Shown here in pieces: positions 40,882 through 49,105 of a DNA stretch of 56,224 nucleotides. Numbering within the stretch: the first letter of the stretch is position 1; each line of letters opens with the position of its first letter. The notes under the pieces were generated by a model, which saw nothing but the letters and a program-made list of their open reading frames with translations, had not been told where the DNA came from and searched no databases. The stretch lies in contig JAFGJT010000002.1 of assembly GCA_016928915.1 (NCBI GenBank), forward strand, positions 1 to 56,224, in the 5' to 3' direction. Origin of the DNA: Candidatus Peregrinibacteria bacterium. GTDB lineage: Bacteria; Patescibacteriota; Gracilibacteria; UBA1369; PNNO01. The translations under genes and the position numbers were made by a program.

Positions 40882-40906
40882 CGGCATTACTATTAGTAGT
40901 ATGCCG
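40882..40906. repeat. Inverted repeat in the nrdJ/41046 intergenic region
   Basis: CGGCAT (40882-40887) pairs with ATGCCG (40901-40906), and the stem continues inward with one bulge through ACTA/TAGT. It has no T run and lies between the divergent promoters, so an operator is more likely than a terminator. The rest of the gene-free stretch 40627-41045 holds only the promoters and leader noted here. Confidence 0.45.
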
Positions 40907-40984
40907 CTGAACGCATTATACGGTTTAAAAAGATTTATGAAATAAATTGGGAATATATTGTGATATTGATAATGCCACGGGTGG

Positions 40985-41013
40985 TTAACTTTTAACTCAA
41001 AATATGGTAAAAT
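40985..41013 (+). promoter_or_regulatory. Promoter of the 41046 gene
   Basis: TTAACT (40985-40990), 17 bases, TAAAAT (41008-41013). An ATG at 41004 would fall inside the -10, which favours the start at 41046. Confidence 0.55.
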
Positions 41014-41045
41014 ATACTAATTTAATAATATTAAAACAAAAAAAT

Positions 41046-41705
41046 ATGAATTTTGAAGTTTATGTACCAAAATATGATAAAACAGAACGCCAAAAGCGTC
41101 AGAAACTCGAGCGTGAATCAGCAGAAAAAGAAAAAAAACTTGAAATACAAAAAACTGTTGCCGCATGTGCGGAATATCACAAAAAGCTGGACGGAACCGG
41201 GTATTTTAATTCAAAAGCCGCAAAAGAGGCTGAAAGGCTTTTGCCCGCATTTAAAGCCATCAAGCAAAATAAGCTGCCGGAATGCTTAAAACGTGTATTA
41301 ACTCACAGAATTGCTTATCTTGAACTTATGAAGGATTTGGGCGGGAACTCTAAACTTATGAAACTGGTTGATAAATACCAGCCTTCATCATTTAATGCGG
41401 GTTTGTTTGCTAAAGATATTCGCAATATTCAGTCCAGCCGCGAGTATAAAGAGCTGGGGCAGAAAGACTTTGAGACCGGTTATAAAATTGTGATATCTGC
41501 AATTTCTCGGTTAAAAGAATTAAATAAACAGCGGGGCGGCTGGGGAAAAGACGCTGAACGATATTTAAGAGCCAAAGGTGAAAAATTTCAGGATTCCCGC
41601 GTTGATGATCAGCCGGCAGCACGCAATTTGGAAAAGGGACTTCATACAGTGGCTACAAATTTTAGAAGTCTGCAGGTTGTAAGGAGGCCGCGCAGATCAG
41701 CTTAA
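41046..41705 (+). CDS. Hypothetical helical protein, 219 aa
   Basis: Unrecognised basic, helical, soluble protein. Residues 8-45 form a highly charged helix (TERQKRQKLERESAEKEKKLE), and the rest is a helical bundle (HRIAYLELMKDLGGNSKLMKLV, GYKIVISAISRLKELNK) ending in a basic tail VVRRPRRSA that could contact nucleic acid. The start at 41046 is chosen from the promoter position and the leader TTAAAACAAAAAAAT. The stop overlaps the convergent PfpI gene by 9 bases. Function unknown. Confidence 0.6.
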   Translation: MNFEVYVPKYDKTERQKRQKLERESAEKEKKLEIQKTVAACAEYHKKLDGTGYFNSKAAKEAERLLPAFKAIKQNKLPECLKRVLTHRIAYLELMKDLGGNSKLMKLVDKYQPSSFNAGLFAKDIRNIQSSREYKELGQKDFETGYKIVISAISRLKELNKQRGGWGKDAERYLRAKGEKFQDSRVDDQPAARNLEKGLHTVATNFRSLQVVRRPRRSA

Positions 41706-42212
41706 CGCTTTAGCAACGGCATCACCGAATTTATATGATGATTTTGGTCCGTTTCCGGTAATGATATTTTCATCAATTGTAACGTCTTCGCCGGTATAAT
41801 TTGCCCCGAAATCTTTTATATCGCTTCCGGACCCCTCCCACACAGTAACTTTTTTATTCTCCAAAATACCGGCATGCGCAAGGATCATTGGCGCAATGCA
41901 TATTGCAGCCACAATTTTTTTCTGGCCGTTAAACTGTTTTACAAGGTCAAGTGCGGTTTTATTGTTAAAATATACTTGCGCCCCGCTTCCTCCGATAAAT
42001 ACAATTCCGTCGTAATGATCGGTAACATCATCGAGCAGCATATCAACCTCAACCTGTTTTTTTTCAATCGAACTGATTGCTGTTTTTGCGGTACTGGCGA
42101 CAAAAACATCTATGCCCCCTTTTTCAAGGCTTTCACGTGTGTGAAAATATTCTTCATCCCTGAAGTTTTCAGGTGCAATAATCATAATAACTTTTTTGAT
42201 TAATGGATTCAT
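41697..42212 (-). CDS. DJ-1/PfpI family protein
   Basis: A 171-residue protein of the class I glutamine-amidotransferase-like fold: KVIMIIAPENFRDEEYFHTRESLEKGGIDVFVAS at the N-terminus (with the conserved acidic residue at about 19-20), YDGIVFIGGSGAQVYF and the nucleophile elbow IVAAICIAPMILAHAG with Cys about 104. Members are proteases, deglycases or chaperone-like stress proteins; which applies here cannot be told. Length is normal. It starts behind TAATGTAAAAACC-ATG with no Shine-Dalgarno and converges on the gene at 41046. Confidence 0.9.
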   Translation of the reverse strand: MNPLIKKVIMIIAPENFRDEEYFHTRESLEKGGIDVFVASTAKTAISSIEKKQVEVDMLLDDVTDHYDGIVFIGGSGAQVYFNNKTALDLVKQFNGQKKIVAAICIAPMILAHAGILENKKVTVWEGSGSDIKDFGANYTGEDVTIDENIITGNGPKSSYKFGDAVAKALS

Positions 42213-42280
42213 GGTTTTTACATTAAAAGGCTTCTTTAATATTTTAATCTAAATCAATACTGTCATCAATCATCAAATTT

Positions 42281-42289
42281 TGGTATAAT
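42281..42289 (+). promoter_or_regulatory. Extended -10 promoter of the glycosidase gene
   Basis: TGGTATAAT: a perfect TATAAT (42284-42289) preceded by the TGn extension, 26 bases before the ATG at 42315. No good -35 is seen, as is usual for extended -10 promoters. Confidence 0.6.
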
Positions 42290-42314
42290 ATTAAATGAAA
42301 ATTGACACTTTTTA

Positions 42315-43673
42315 ATGCAAGACAACCGACAAAAACTGGATTTATCTAAAAGCAGTTTGAATTTCCCCAAGGATTTTATGTGGGGCACTTCAACTTCGGC
42401 GCATCAGGTGGAGGGGCATAATATTTTAAACGACTGGTGGGCATGGGAGCACAAAGGCAAAGTTTTAAACAGGCAGATTTCGGGTGATGCGTGTAATCAT
42501 TATTATCTTTATAGAAAAGATTTTGAAATGATGAAAACCATGCATCATAATACTCATAGAATATCCGTGGAATGGAGCAGAATTGAACCCAGGGAAGGGG
42601 AGTTTAATAAAGATGAACTAAAGCATTATCGTAAAGTCGTTCAGGAATTGATTGATCGGGGAATACGCCCCATGGTTACTTTGCATCATTTTACACTCCC
42701 TTACTGGTTTGCACAGAAAGGGGGCTTTTTAAATCCAAATGCCCGAGCGATTTTTGACAGATACGTAAGGAGGGTTGTTTCGGAGCTGGGGGATATTGTT
42801 CAGTACTGGGTTACAATAAACGAACCGTCTGTGTATGCGTATCATGGTTATTTAAAAGGCAACTGGCCTCCGGGAGAGAAAAATTTTTTCAAATTTATCA
42901 AGGTATTGCGCGTGCTAATTTATTTGCATCTTGATACGTACAAAACAATTAAAGAAATTTATGAAAAAAACCATTGGGGTGTATCGCATATCGGATTTGT
43001 CAATCATTTGATCTGGTTTGATGAATCACCAAGACATACTTTTATGGATAGACTTTTGGTGAACATTTACCGGTATATTTTTAACAAAAGTTATTATAGG
43101 GCATTTTACAGCGGCAGGCTGCCTTTGATTTTAGGTTATAATAAAGTTAAAGACGCAAAAAAATGTATTGATTTTATAGGTATAAATTATTATTTCAGGT
43201 GCACGTGCAGATTTTCATTGTTTAAAGGTTTAATTATCAGCCATGAAGATCCGGAAAGGGAAAGAACTTTGTCCAACTGGGAAGTGTATCCGGAAGGCCT
43301 TTATAATTTATGCAAATTGCTCGGCAGAAAATTGAATAAACCTATAATTATTACAGAAAACGGGATTTCAACCATGGATGACAACCAGAGAATTTCTTAT
43401 ATCATACGGCATTTGGAGGCAATAAACAGGGCAATGCGCGAGGGTGTGGATATAAAAGGCTATTTATATTGGAGTTTTATGGACAATTTTGAGTGGGCGG
43501 AGGGATATACCCAGCCATTCGGACTTGTGGGAATAAATTACAGAACGTTTGAGCGTATTCCCAAATCAAGCGCTCAGGTTTTTTCTGAAATTTGTAAAAC
43601 CGGAGGTGTTTCGGATAATATGATCAGGCACCACGCCAAATCAATCCGCGAAAGATTATTACGTGAAACATAA
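42315..43673 (+). CDS. Glycoside hydrolase family 1 (beta-glycosidase)
   Basis: A 452-residue retaining beta-glycosidase. The GH1 N-terminal signature FPKDFMWGTSTSAHQVEG is at 17-34, the acid/base TINEPS at 167-172 (E170) and the nucleophile ITENG at 346-350 (E348), followed by YLYWSFMDNFEWAEGY, the conserved aglycone-site block. No signal peptide, so it acts in the cytoplasm. Sugar specificity (glucoside, galactoside or phospho-glycoside) cannot be read reliably; no PTS genes are near. A membrane protein gene starts 6 bases after the stop, suggesting an operon. Confidence 0.93.
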   Translation: MQDNRQKLDLSKSSLNFPKDFMWGTSTSAHQVEGHNILNDWWAWEHKGKVLNRQISGDACNHYYLYRKDFEMMKTMHHNTHRISVEWSRIEPREGEFNKDELKHYRKVVQELIDRGIRPMVTLHHFTLPYWFAQKGGFLNPNARAIFDRYVRRVVSELGDIVQYWVTINEPSVYAYHGYLKGNWPPGEKNFFKFIKVLRVLIYLHLDTYKTIKEIYEKNHWGVSHIGFVNHLIWFDESPRHTFMDRLLVNIYRYIFNKSYYRAFYSGRLPLILGYNKVKDAKKCIDFIGINYYFRCTCRFSLFKGLIISHEDPERERTLSNWEVYPEGLYNLCKLLGRKLNKPIIITENGISTMDDNQRISYIIRHLEAINRAMREGVDIKGYLYWSFMDNFEWAEGYTQPFGLVGINYRTFERIPKSSAQVFSEICKTGGVSDNMIRHHAKSIRERLLRET

Positions 43674-43679
43674 ATCTTT

Positions 43680-44285
43680 ATGAATGAAACATTGGTCTGG
43701 ATATTCTGGTACGTTATAAAATATTCATATCTTTTTATAATTATTTTGGCTTTATCGGCCCTTGAAGTGCAGATTGAAGGACGCTACGGCTGGACAAAAA
43801 AACTTCCCACATGGAGGATGAAATCCAAGATTTTCGGTTTTTTTATGGGGGGAAAAGAACTGACCGGATATTTGTTTTATATGCTGATTTTACTTTTTTT
43901 GCTTTTTCATTTGCCGTTTTTGGGAGGAGCGGCATGGACCTGGCAGGCTGAAATTGAAATTATATTTTTGTTTATAATTTTTTCAGCGTTCTGGGATTTT
44001 TTATGGTTTATATTAAATCCGTATTACGGTTTGCAGAGATTTAAACCTTCATATGTTTACTGGCATCAGCAGTGGATTCTTGGCATGCCTCTTGATTATC
44101 CGCGTGCGTTTTTGGTTTCTTTAATGCTCGCTTTTATAGATTATCCCGCCGGTATAGCAAAATGGAGTATGGCTATAGGTGTATTTATTGTAGGTACTTT
44201 TATTGTGATTTTAGTTAACCAGATTATGCGGAAAAGCCCAAAATACTGGCAAAGACACCGGCACTATAAAAAAATAAAAGGTTAA
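43680..44285 (+). CDS. Integral membrane protein, unknown
   Basis: A 201-residue membrane protein with about five hydrophobic helices (about 10-28, 62-82, 92-112, 143-158, 162-180), a tryptophan-rich loop (YVYWHQQWILGMPLDYP) and a basic C-terminal tail. The histidine and tryptophans between helices might form a substrate or cofactor site, but I do not recognise the family. It lies 6 bases after the GH1 gene on the same strand, so it might take part in glycoside or glycolipid handling; that is context only. Confidence 0.7.
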   Translation: MNETLVWIFWYVIKYSYLFIIILALSALEVQIEGRYGWTKKLPTWRMKSKIFGFFMGGKELTGYLFYMLILLFLLFHLPFLGGAAWTWQAEIEIIFLFIIFSAFWDFLWFILNPYYGLQRFKPSYVYWHQQWILGMPLDYPRAFLVSLMLAFIDYPAGIAKWSMAIGVFIVGTFIVILVNQIMRKSPKYWQRHRHYKKIKG

Positions 44286-44294
44286 TAATAAAAT

Positions 44295-45410
44295 TTATAC
44301 GTTTTGATAAACATCCCTGCCGTTTTCATCTCTGTCAATATTCCAGTGCCAATTTTCTTTGGTGTAATTTTGGCCCAAAAAATGCGAGGCCATTAAGTTT
44401 TGATCAAGAAAAAGCCTGCGAGAAACCGCTTTTTGCATGTGCAACGGCAGGCTGTTGTAATAATTATCATCGTTTAAAGCCCTGTACATCATGGCTTTTG
44501 AGCCCCTGAATTTGTACATGGGCATTTTTACTCCATCAGGAGTTTTGGCAATATATATATCTATCGCACCTCCTGTATTATGATGAGACTTGCCCGGACG
44601 CGCAGCCCATTTTTGAGCTTCTGTTGCGCTTCCGTATTTTTTAAGGGCATTTTGCCATATCCTCATTTGACGCTCAGCGCTTCGATAACCCGATGATATC
44701 CTGATTTCATACCCTTTGATCTTACAGTATTGTTTAAAACATTTATATCTTAACGCAGCGCCTGATCTTAACTTAATGCTTTTTTCATCGGGAAGAGTGA
44801 TTAAGCGGTCATTCGGCGACAAAACTATCTGATTTTTTAGACGTATTAATTTTTCGGGATCGCGAATATCTCCAATTTGATTATATGCTGTATTAAAATT
44901 TGGCGACAGCTCGTTGATATGTGTTGCTTCATGCGAAGCAGGCACCTGAGTTTTTTTTTGTTCTTCAGTTTTCCGATCTTGATCTTTGGGAGTAAGTGTT
45001 TCTGTAGCGGAAGGCAAACCGGGCCTTATTTGTGTTAAACGTTTTTTTGTTGAAGCAATATGCGCATCTTTTCTTTTTTCCAAAAAATCTCTAAATTCAC
45101 TCGGCAGTTTTTGCTTTAATGCCCGTAACGTGACCGGACCCAGAATTCCGTCGCATGCATCATATTTATCCCTAAGTTCAAAATTACATATTCTGTCCTG
45201 CAGTAAAAGAACTTTTGCGGTTAAACTGTCGTTAAGTTCATTAATTCCCGCAGCTTTGCATGCCATATTCACAACCCTTTCAGCTTCAAGGCCGGTTAGT
45301 TTCTTAACAAGGGCTGATGTTCGCTGGTCCCTTCTAATATAATCGGATTCAATTTTCCTGTAATAATTATTTCGTTCGGGATCTTTTTGTAATTCCGGAT
45401 GACCTGTCAT
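44295..45410 (-). CDS. VanY-type D-Ala-D-Ala carboxypeptidase (peptidase M15) with PG-binding-like domain
   Basis: A 371-residue protein. The N-terminal part (about 30-105) contains a region like a peptidoglycan-binding domain (LQDRICNFELRDKYDACDGILGPVTLRALK), then a disordered Lys/Thr/Gln linker. The C-terminal domain has the M15 zinc peptidase motifs: SGYRS (240-244), SHHNTGGAID (zinc ligands H277 and D284) and ENWHWN (H355). It would cleave D-Ala-D-Ala ends of wall peptides. No signal peptide is visible, so export must be non-classical or it acts on intracellular precursors. Single gene, convergent with the membrane protein gene. Confidence 0.88.
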   Translation of the reverse strand: MTGHPELQKDPERNNYYRKIESDYIRRDQRTSALVKKLTGLEAERVVNMACKAAGINELNDSLTAKVLLLQDRICNFELRDKYDACDGILGPVTLRALKQKLPSEFRDFLEKRKDAHIASTKKRLTQIRPGLPSATETLTPKDQDRKTEEQKKTQVPASHEATHINELSPNFNTAYNQIGDIRDPEKLIRLKNQIVLSPNDRLITLPDEKSIKLRSGAALRYKCFKQYCKIKGYEIRISSGYRSAERQMRIWQNALKKYGSATEAQKWAARPGKSHHNTGGAIDIYIAKTPDGVKMPMYKFRGSKAMMYRALNDDNYYNSLPLHMQKAVSRRLFLDQNLMASHFLGQNYTKENWHWNIDRDENGRDVYQNV

Positions 45411-45486
45411 ATATTTATGGCATTTTATTTTAATCTTTCAATTATAGCATAAAAAAGCCATTTAAACAAATTAAGACAGGTTATCT

Positions 45487-45514
45487 TTGCTTTTGGGCTT
45501 AAATTGACTATAAT
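45487..45514 (+). promoter_or_regulatory. Promoter of the SLH protein gene
   Basis: TTGCTT (45487-45492), 16 bases, a perfect TATAAT (45509-45514), 29 bases before the ATG at 45543. Confidence 0.6.
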
Positions 45515-45542
45515 AAATAAAGTTTAATAATAACGCAAAATA

Positions 45543-46529
45543 ATGAAAAAAATCTTACTAACCGCTATATTCGTTTTAATTTTTTCAATACAAACCGTTT
45601 TAGCTTCATTCAGTGATGTCTCAGACAATCATCCAAATTATAAAGCGATCAATTATTTGTATGCCAACGGAATTATTATAGGGTATCCCGACGGGACTTT
45701 TCGTCCTGAACAAAATGTTCTTAGAGCCGAAGCCGTTAAAATAATTATTGCTCCTCTTTATGAAACGATTGAAGAAGCTTCTGCAAGTCCGTTTCCCGAT
45801 GTTTTAACCAGCGATTGGTATGCCAAATATGTTTTAAAAGCAAAAAATGAAGGTATTGTTGCCGGTTATGGCGATACCGGAAATTTTGAAGGGGCGAGAA
45901 ATGTTAGTTTGGTTGAGTATTTAAAAATTTTGCTTATTGCATATAAAATTAATGTTGATGATTATTTAAATCCCTCTGTTCAAATCTTTAAAGATGTTGC
46001 TGACTTGAACGCTTGGTATATCCCTTATTTATATTATGCTTCTGCCACAAACCTTATTCATGCAGACAGCAACAGCTATATATGGCCTGCAAAGCAGCTT
46101 ACCAGAGCTGAAGTTGCTGAAATTACATACAGACTGATAGTTAATATTAAGGGCGGAGAAACACAGCTTAATTTAAGCATGGCTGAGGCTGAAATGATTA
46201 AAATTTTGCAATATCTTGATGAAAATAATATTGATTTAGCTGAATATTCAGCTTCAAATGCCATAAAATATACTCAAAAAGCCTACGATCTTGCGCCGAA
46301 CGAAAGTATTGTGCAGGCGGCTAAAAAGATTGCCGAAGCTTTTGATTATCTGGTTAAATGTTACAGGGCGGGTCTTGAGAAAAATTATACAGAAGCCGAA
46401 TCTAAGGCACAATCTGCATGGAATGCTGCAAATGATTCTATAAATTTAAACTCTTCAGTTTCTACATTGGCTGAAAATATTAAAGATATCGCACATGATA
46501 TGGCAGAGTTGGCAAGAGCCAGTATGTAA
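45543..46529 (+). CDS. Secreted SLH-domain surface protein
   Basis: A 328-residue exported protein. A classical signal peptide (KKILLTAIFVLIFSIQTVLA) is followed by three SLH repeats: FSDVSDNHPNYKAINYLYANGIIIGYPDGTFRPEQNVLRAEA, FPDVLTSDWYAKYVLKAKNEGIVAGY and FKDVADLNAWYIPYLYYASATNLI. The last about 110 residues are helical and TPR-like (KYTQKAYDLAPNESIVQAAKKIAEAF). SLH repeats hold proteins on wall polymers. It is a single-gene unit with its own promoter and terminator. Its substrate or partner is unknown. Confidence 0.9.
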   Translation: MKKILLTAIFVLIFSIQTVLASFSDVSDNHPNYKAINYLYANGIIIGYPDGTFRPEQNVLRAEAVKIIIAPLYETIEEASASPFPDVLTSDWYAKYVLKAKNEGIVAGYGDTGNFEGARNVSLVEYLKILLIAYKINVDDYLNPSVQIFKDVADLNAWYIPYLYYASATNLIHADSNSYIWPAKQLTRAEVAEITYRLIVNIKGGETQLNLSMAEAEMIKILQYLDENNIDLAEYSASNAIKYTQKAYDLAPNESIVQAAKKIAEAFDYLVKCYRAGLEKNYTEAESKAQSAWNAANDSINLNSSVSTLAENIKDIAHDMAELARASM

Positions 46530-46545
46530 TTATTATTAATATTTA

Positions 46546-46578
46546 AAAAGAGCACCCTGTAAACGGATGCCCTTTTTT
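46546..46578. terminator. Intrinsic terminator between convergent surface genes
   Basis: AAAAGAGCACCC (46546-46557) pairs with GGATGCCCTTTT (46565-46576) with two mismatches, followed by further T. The A-rich opposite flank lets it work for the minus strand as well. Confidence 0.8.
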
Positions 46579-46596
46579 GAGTTATTAAATTTTCAA

Positions 46597-47661
46597 CTAA
46601 TTGGTATTGAATTTTAAGATAACATATCCCATATCGGTATTATTGCCGCTTCTTGAATAGCCTTTTGCAACAAGCCTTATGAAACTGCCGGGCGTCCATG
46701 TGCCTCCCGCTGTTGTGAAGGTGTATGTTCTCCAAGTGTTTGCAACACTGGACACAAGCCCTGTGTTGCCTGCAAGATTTTGTGCTCCGGCCGTATCATA
46801 CAAATAAAGGTCTACAGCATTATCGGCCGTATTGGTTGTTGTTGTTCTAACAACAAATGTTACATCCGCAGTTCCGTCCCATGATGAAAAATTATATGGC
46901 AGCTGCAGTTTTGAAACTACATCGTAATCCTGCAATGCCGGTCTGGTGCTTCTCCATCGGTAATAATTTTGATTATTTGTATTGTCGTAGTTGTTGGTTA
47001 AATTTCCCGTGTTATTGGTTCCATCAGCATAGTAAGTAGTATTGGACCATACCGGAACTAAGAAAAGAGTATCGCTACCGGCAACATTTGGCGCTACCCA
47101 CTGCGTACCGTCATAATAATACAATACATCCAGGTCGGTTCGGTAAAATAATTGTCCTTCTACCGGTGCAGGCGCCACAGGGAATGCAATGCCCTGATCA
47201 ACCAACATTTCAACCGCTTTGTTCTGGTTAAAATCAATATCTCCCGCAACTTCTATTCCGCCCGCAACATTTATATCCTCGGAGATATTAAAGCGATTGT
47301 TTAATGAATCCCACTGAATATATTCTCCAAGCGTTCCTCCAAAGTTAATATATACATCGCCGCCTGCATCATGATGGTCAAGAGTTAAATCTCCGTCCAC
47401 TAGAGCATCTCCCTCAACGTGGATGTCATCGCTGAAGTTAAACCATCCGTTGGTTCTGTCCCACTGAAATATTTCAGCAACGGTGTCTCCGAACTGAAGC
47501 TGGATATTTGTAGTGCCGTCTCCTTCATCAATAATGAAAAAAGATTCGGTGTTTACAAGTACGTTTGATGTTGTTGCGGCATGTACCGGTGAAATCCCCA
47601 GTACAAGGCTTAAAACAGTACACAAGCTTACAAGTAAACGCGTTATTTTTTTGTTTTTCAT
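46597..47661 (-). CDS. Secreted surface protein with FG..W..FN modules (paralogue A)
   Basis: The start is taken at 47661, where a good signal peptide begins (KKITRLLVSLCTVLSLVLG, cut after VHA); 354 residues. Two copies of a beta module follow (LQFGDTVAEIFQWDRTNGWFNFSDDIHVEG and INFGGTLGEYIQWDSLNNRFNISEDINVAG fit the same pattern), then a short phage-tail-like segment (GQLFYRTDLDVLYYYDGTQW). The last about 140 residues form a domain (YYADGTNNTGNL...LQDYD...DLYLYDTAG...) shared with the upstream neighbour. Function unknown; probably an exposed fibre or adhesin. Last gene of a three-gene minus-strand unit. Confidence 0.8.
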   Translation of the reverse strand: MKNKKITRLLVSLCTVLSLVLGISPVHAATTSNVLVNTESFFIIDEGDGTTNIQLQFGDTVAEIFQWDRTNGWFNFSDDIHVEGDALVDGDLTLDHHDAGGDVYINFGGTLGEYIQWDSLNNRFNISEDINVAGGIEVAGDIDFNQNKAVEMLVDQGIAFPVAPAPVEGQLFYRTDLDVLYYYDGTQWVAPNVAGSDTLFLVPVWSNTTYYADGTNNTGNLTNNYDNTNNQNYYRWRSTRPALQDYDVVSKLQLPYNFSSWDGTADVTFVVRTTTTNTADNAVDLYLYDTAGAQNLAGNTGLVSSVANTWRTYTFTTAGGTWTPGSFIRLVAKGYSRSGNNTDMGYVILKFNTN

Positions 47662-47686
47662 GTTTTTTTTATTAAGTAATAATTTT

Positions 47687-49105
47687 TTATATTGTTGTCC
47701 AATCAAGCGTAATTTCTCCTATGTGCATTTCTTCATTATTTCTCGCATGCACGCGGATAACGATTGTAAAGGTACCGCCCGGAGTAAATGCTGGCGCACC
47801 GGCAAAACCCAATGACGTGCTCGACCACACGGTGTTTGCAAGATCGGTGTTTGTGCCGGTAAGCGCAACCAAGGCTCCGGCAGTATCATATATATAAATA
47901 TCAGCTTGATTTTCAGTTGTTGCTGCATTTGTACTTCGGTACATAAATTTCCAAGGGTTTGCTCCGGTCCAGGAACCAAAATTTGCAGGAACAGGAACCT
48001 GAATTCTTATGTCATAATCCTGCAGCGTTCCTCTTGTGCTTGTCCAGTTATAAAAGTTTCTGTTATTAATGGAATCACTGTCTATTGTAAGTTTTCCAAC
48101 GTTGCTTGTTCCATCAGCTTTATAAGAAGCCCCCTCAAAACCCGGAGGCAAGATTATCTGTAGATTTGCAGTGGCCCCGCTTAATGTGAATATTGCTTCA
48201 TCCAGGTCGTCTATCGCACTTTCAAGATCTCCGGCAGTATAATAATGCCCGTCAACAGCCTCAACATCTATTTCAGACGCATCATGTTTGCTTGGGCCTC
48301 CGTCCAGATGATTATTTACCGTTGTATCAAGTGTTGAAATATCCACGCCGTCAACTGTTCCGGTGAGCGTGATATTTCCCTGAACATTAACATCATTTGA
48401 GAAGTTAAAGTAATTTCCGAGTATGTCCCAGGATAATATTTCGGCTATTGTATTTCCAAATTGAAGTCCGATGGCGGCTGCGGCATCGTCATTATTATCA
48501 AGTATGAAGATATCGGAATTTGTTCCGCCCGGGATAACCGATTCGGGGAAAACATTGCCGGCTTGAAGAATAACTATATCTCCCGTTGAAGTTCCGATTT
48601 CATGATAATCAAGAAGGTCGGCATTTAATGCATATGGAACGCTGCCAATTGGGGATCGGTCAACCAGCGGATTTGAAATATCTCGGTCCAAAATTTCGTA
48701 TGCAGTATCGGGATCACCGGCTTTTTTTACTTCAACCTGAAGATAAAGCTGTTTTGTGTGATCCACCATAGGGAGGGGTGTCGCAGTTCCGAGTTCAAAA
48801 CTAAAAAATCCGTCCGAGTTAGGTGTAATATTTTGCACTTCATCCCATCCTCCGTAATTTGGAGCGAGGGTATTAATTGCACCTGTTCCCGTAATATCTC
48901 CAAATGTAACTCCGCTCATCGCCCAAAAACTGAATCTGAATGTATGAGCTGTGGTCATCGGGGCTGTTCCGGCCGCATTTAAAAGTCTTCCTTCGTATAC
49001 AAGTTTATTGGGAACGGTTAATACAGCCATTGCGGTATTTGCAACAATAAAACTAGATATTAACGCAAGTAATACGCCTAATTTTGTGATTTTTTTTGTT
49101 TGCAT
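47687..49105 (-). CDS. Secreted surface protein with FG..W..FN module and tail-fibre-like region (paralogue B)
   Basis: A 472-residue exported protein: signal peptide (KKITKLGVLLALISSFIVAN, cut after AMA) and a beta domain that begins KLVYEGRLLNAAGTAP and ends with RSPIGSVPYALNADLLD, the wording often seen in phage-tail-fibre and surface repeat proteins. One FG..W..FN module follows (LQFGNTIAEILSWDILGNYF), then a tail-like stretch (SKHDASEIDVEAVDGHYYTAG). The C-terminal about 140 residues are homologous to those of the downstream gene (YKADGTSNVGKL, LQDYD, IYIYDTAGA). The start overlaps the preceding gene by 28 bases. Role probably adhesion or surface coat. Confidence 0.82.
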   Translation of the reverse strand: MQTKKITKLGVLLALISSFIVANTAMAVLTVPNKLVYEGRLLNAAGTAPMTTAHTFRFSFWAMSGVTFGDITGTGAINTLAPNYGGWDEVQNITPNSDGFFSFELGTATPLPMVDHTKQLYLQVEVKKAGDPDTAYEILDRDISNPLVDRSPIGSVPYALNADLLDYHEIGTSTGDIVILQAGNVFPESVIPGGTNSDIFILDNNDDAAAAIGLQFGNTIAEILSWDILGNYFNFSNDVNVQGNITLTGTVDGVDISTLDTTVNNHLDGGPSKHDASEIDVEAVDGHYYTAGDLESAIDDLDEAIFTLSGATANLQIILPPGFEGASYKADGTSNVGKLTIDSDSINNRNFYNWTSTRGTLQDYDIRIQVPVPANFGSWTGANPWKFMYRSTNAATTENQADIYIYDTAGALVALTGTNTDLANTVWSSTSLGFAGAPAFTPGGTFTIVIRVHARNNEEMHIGEITLDWTTI

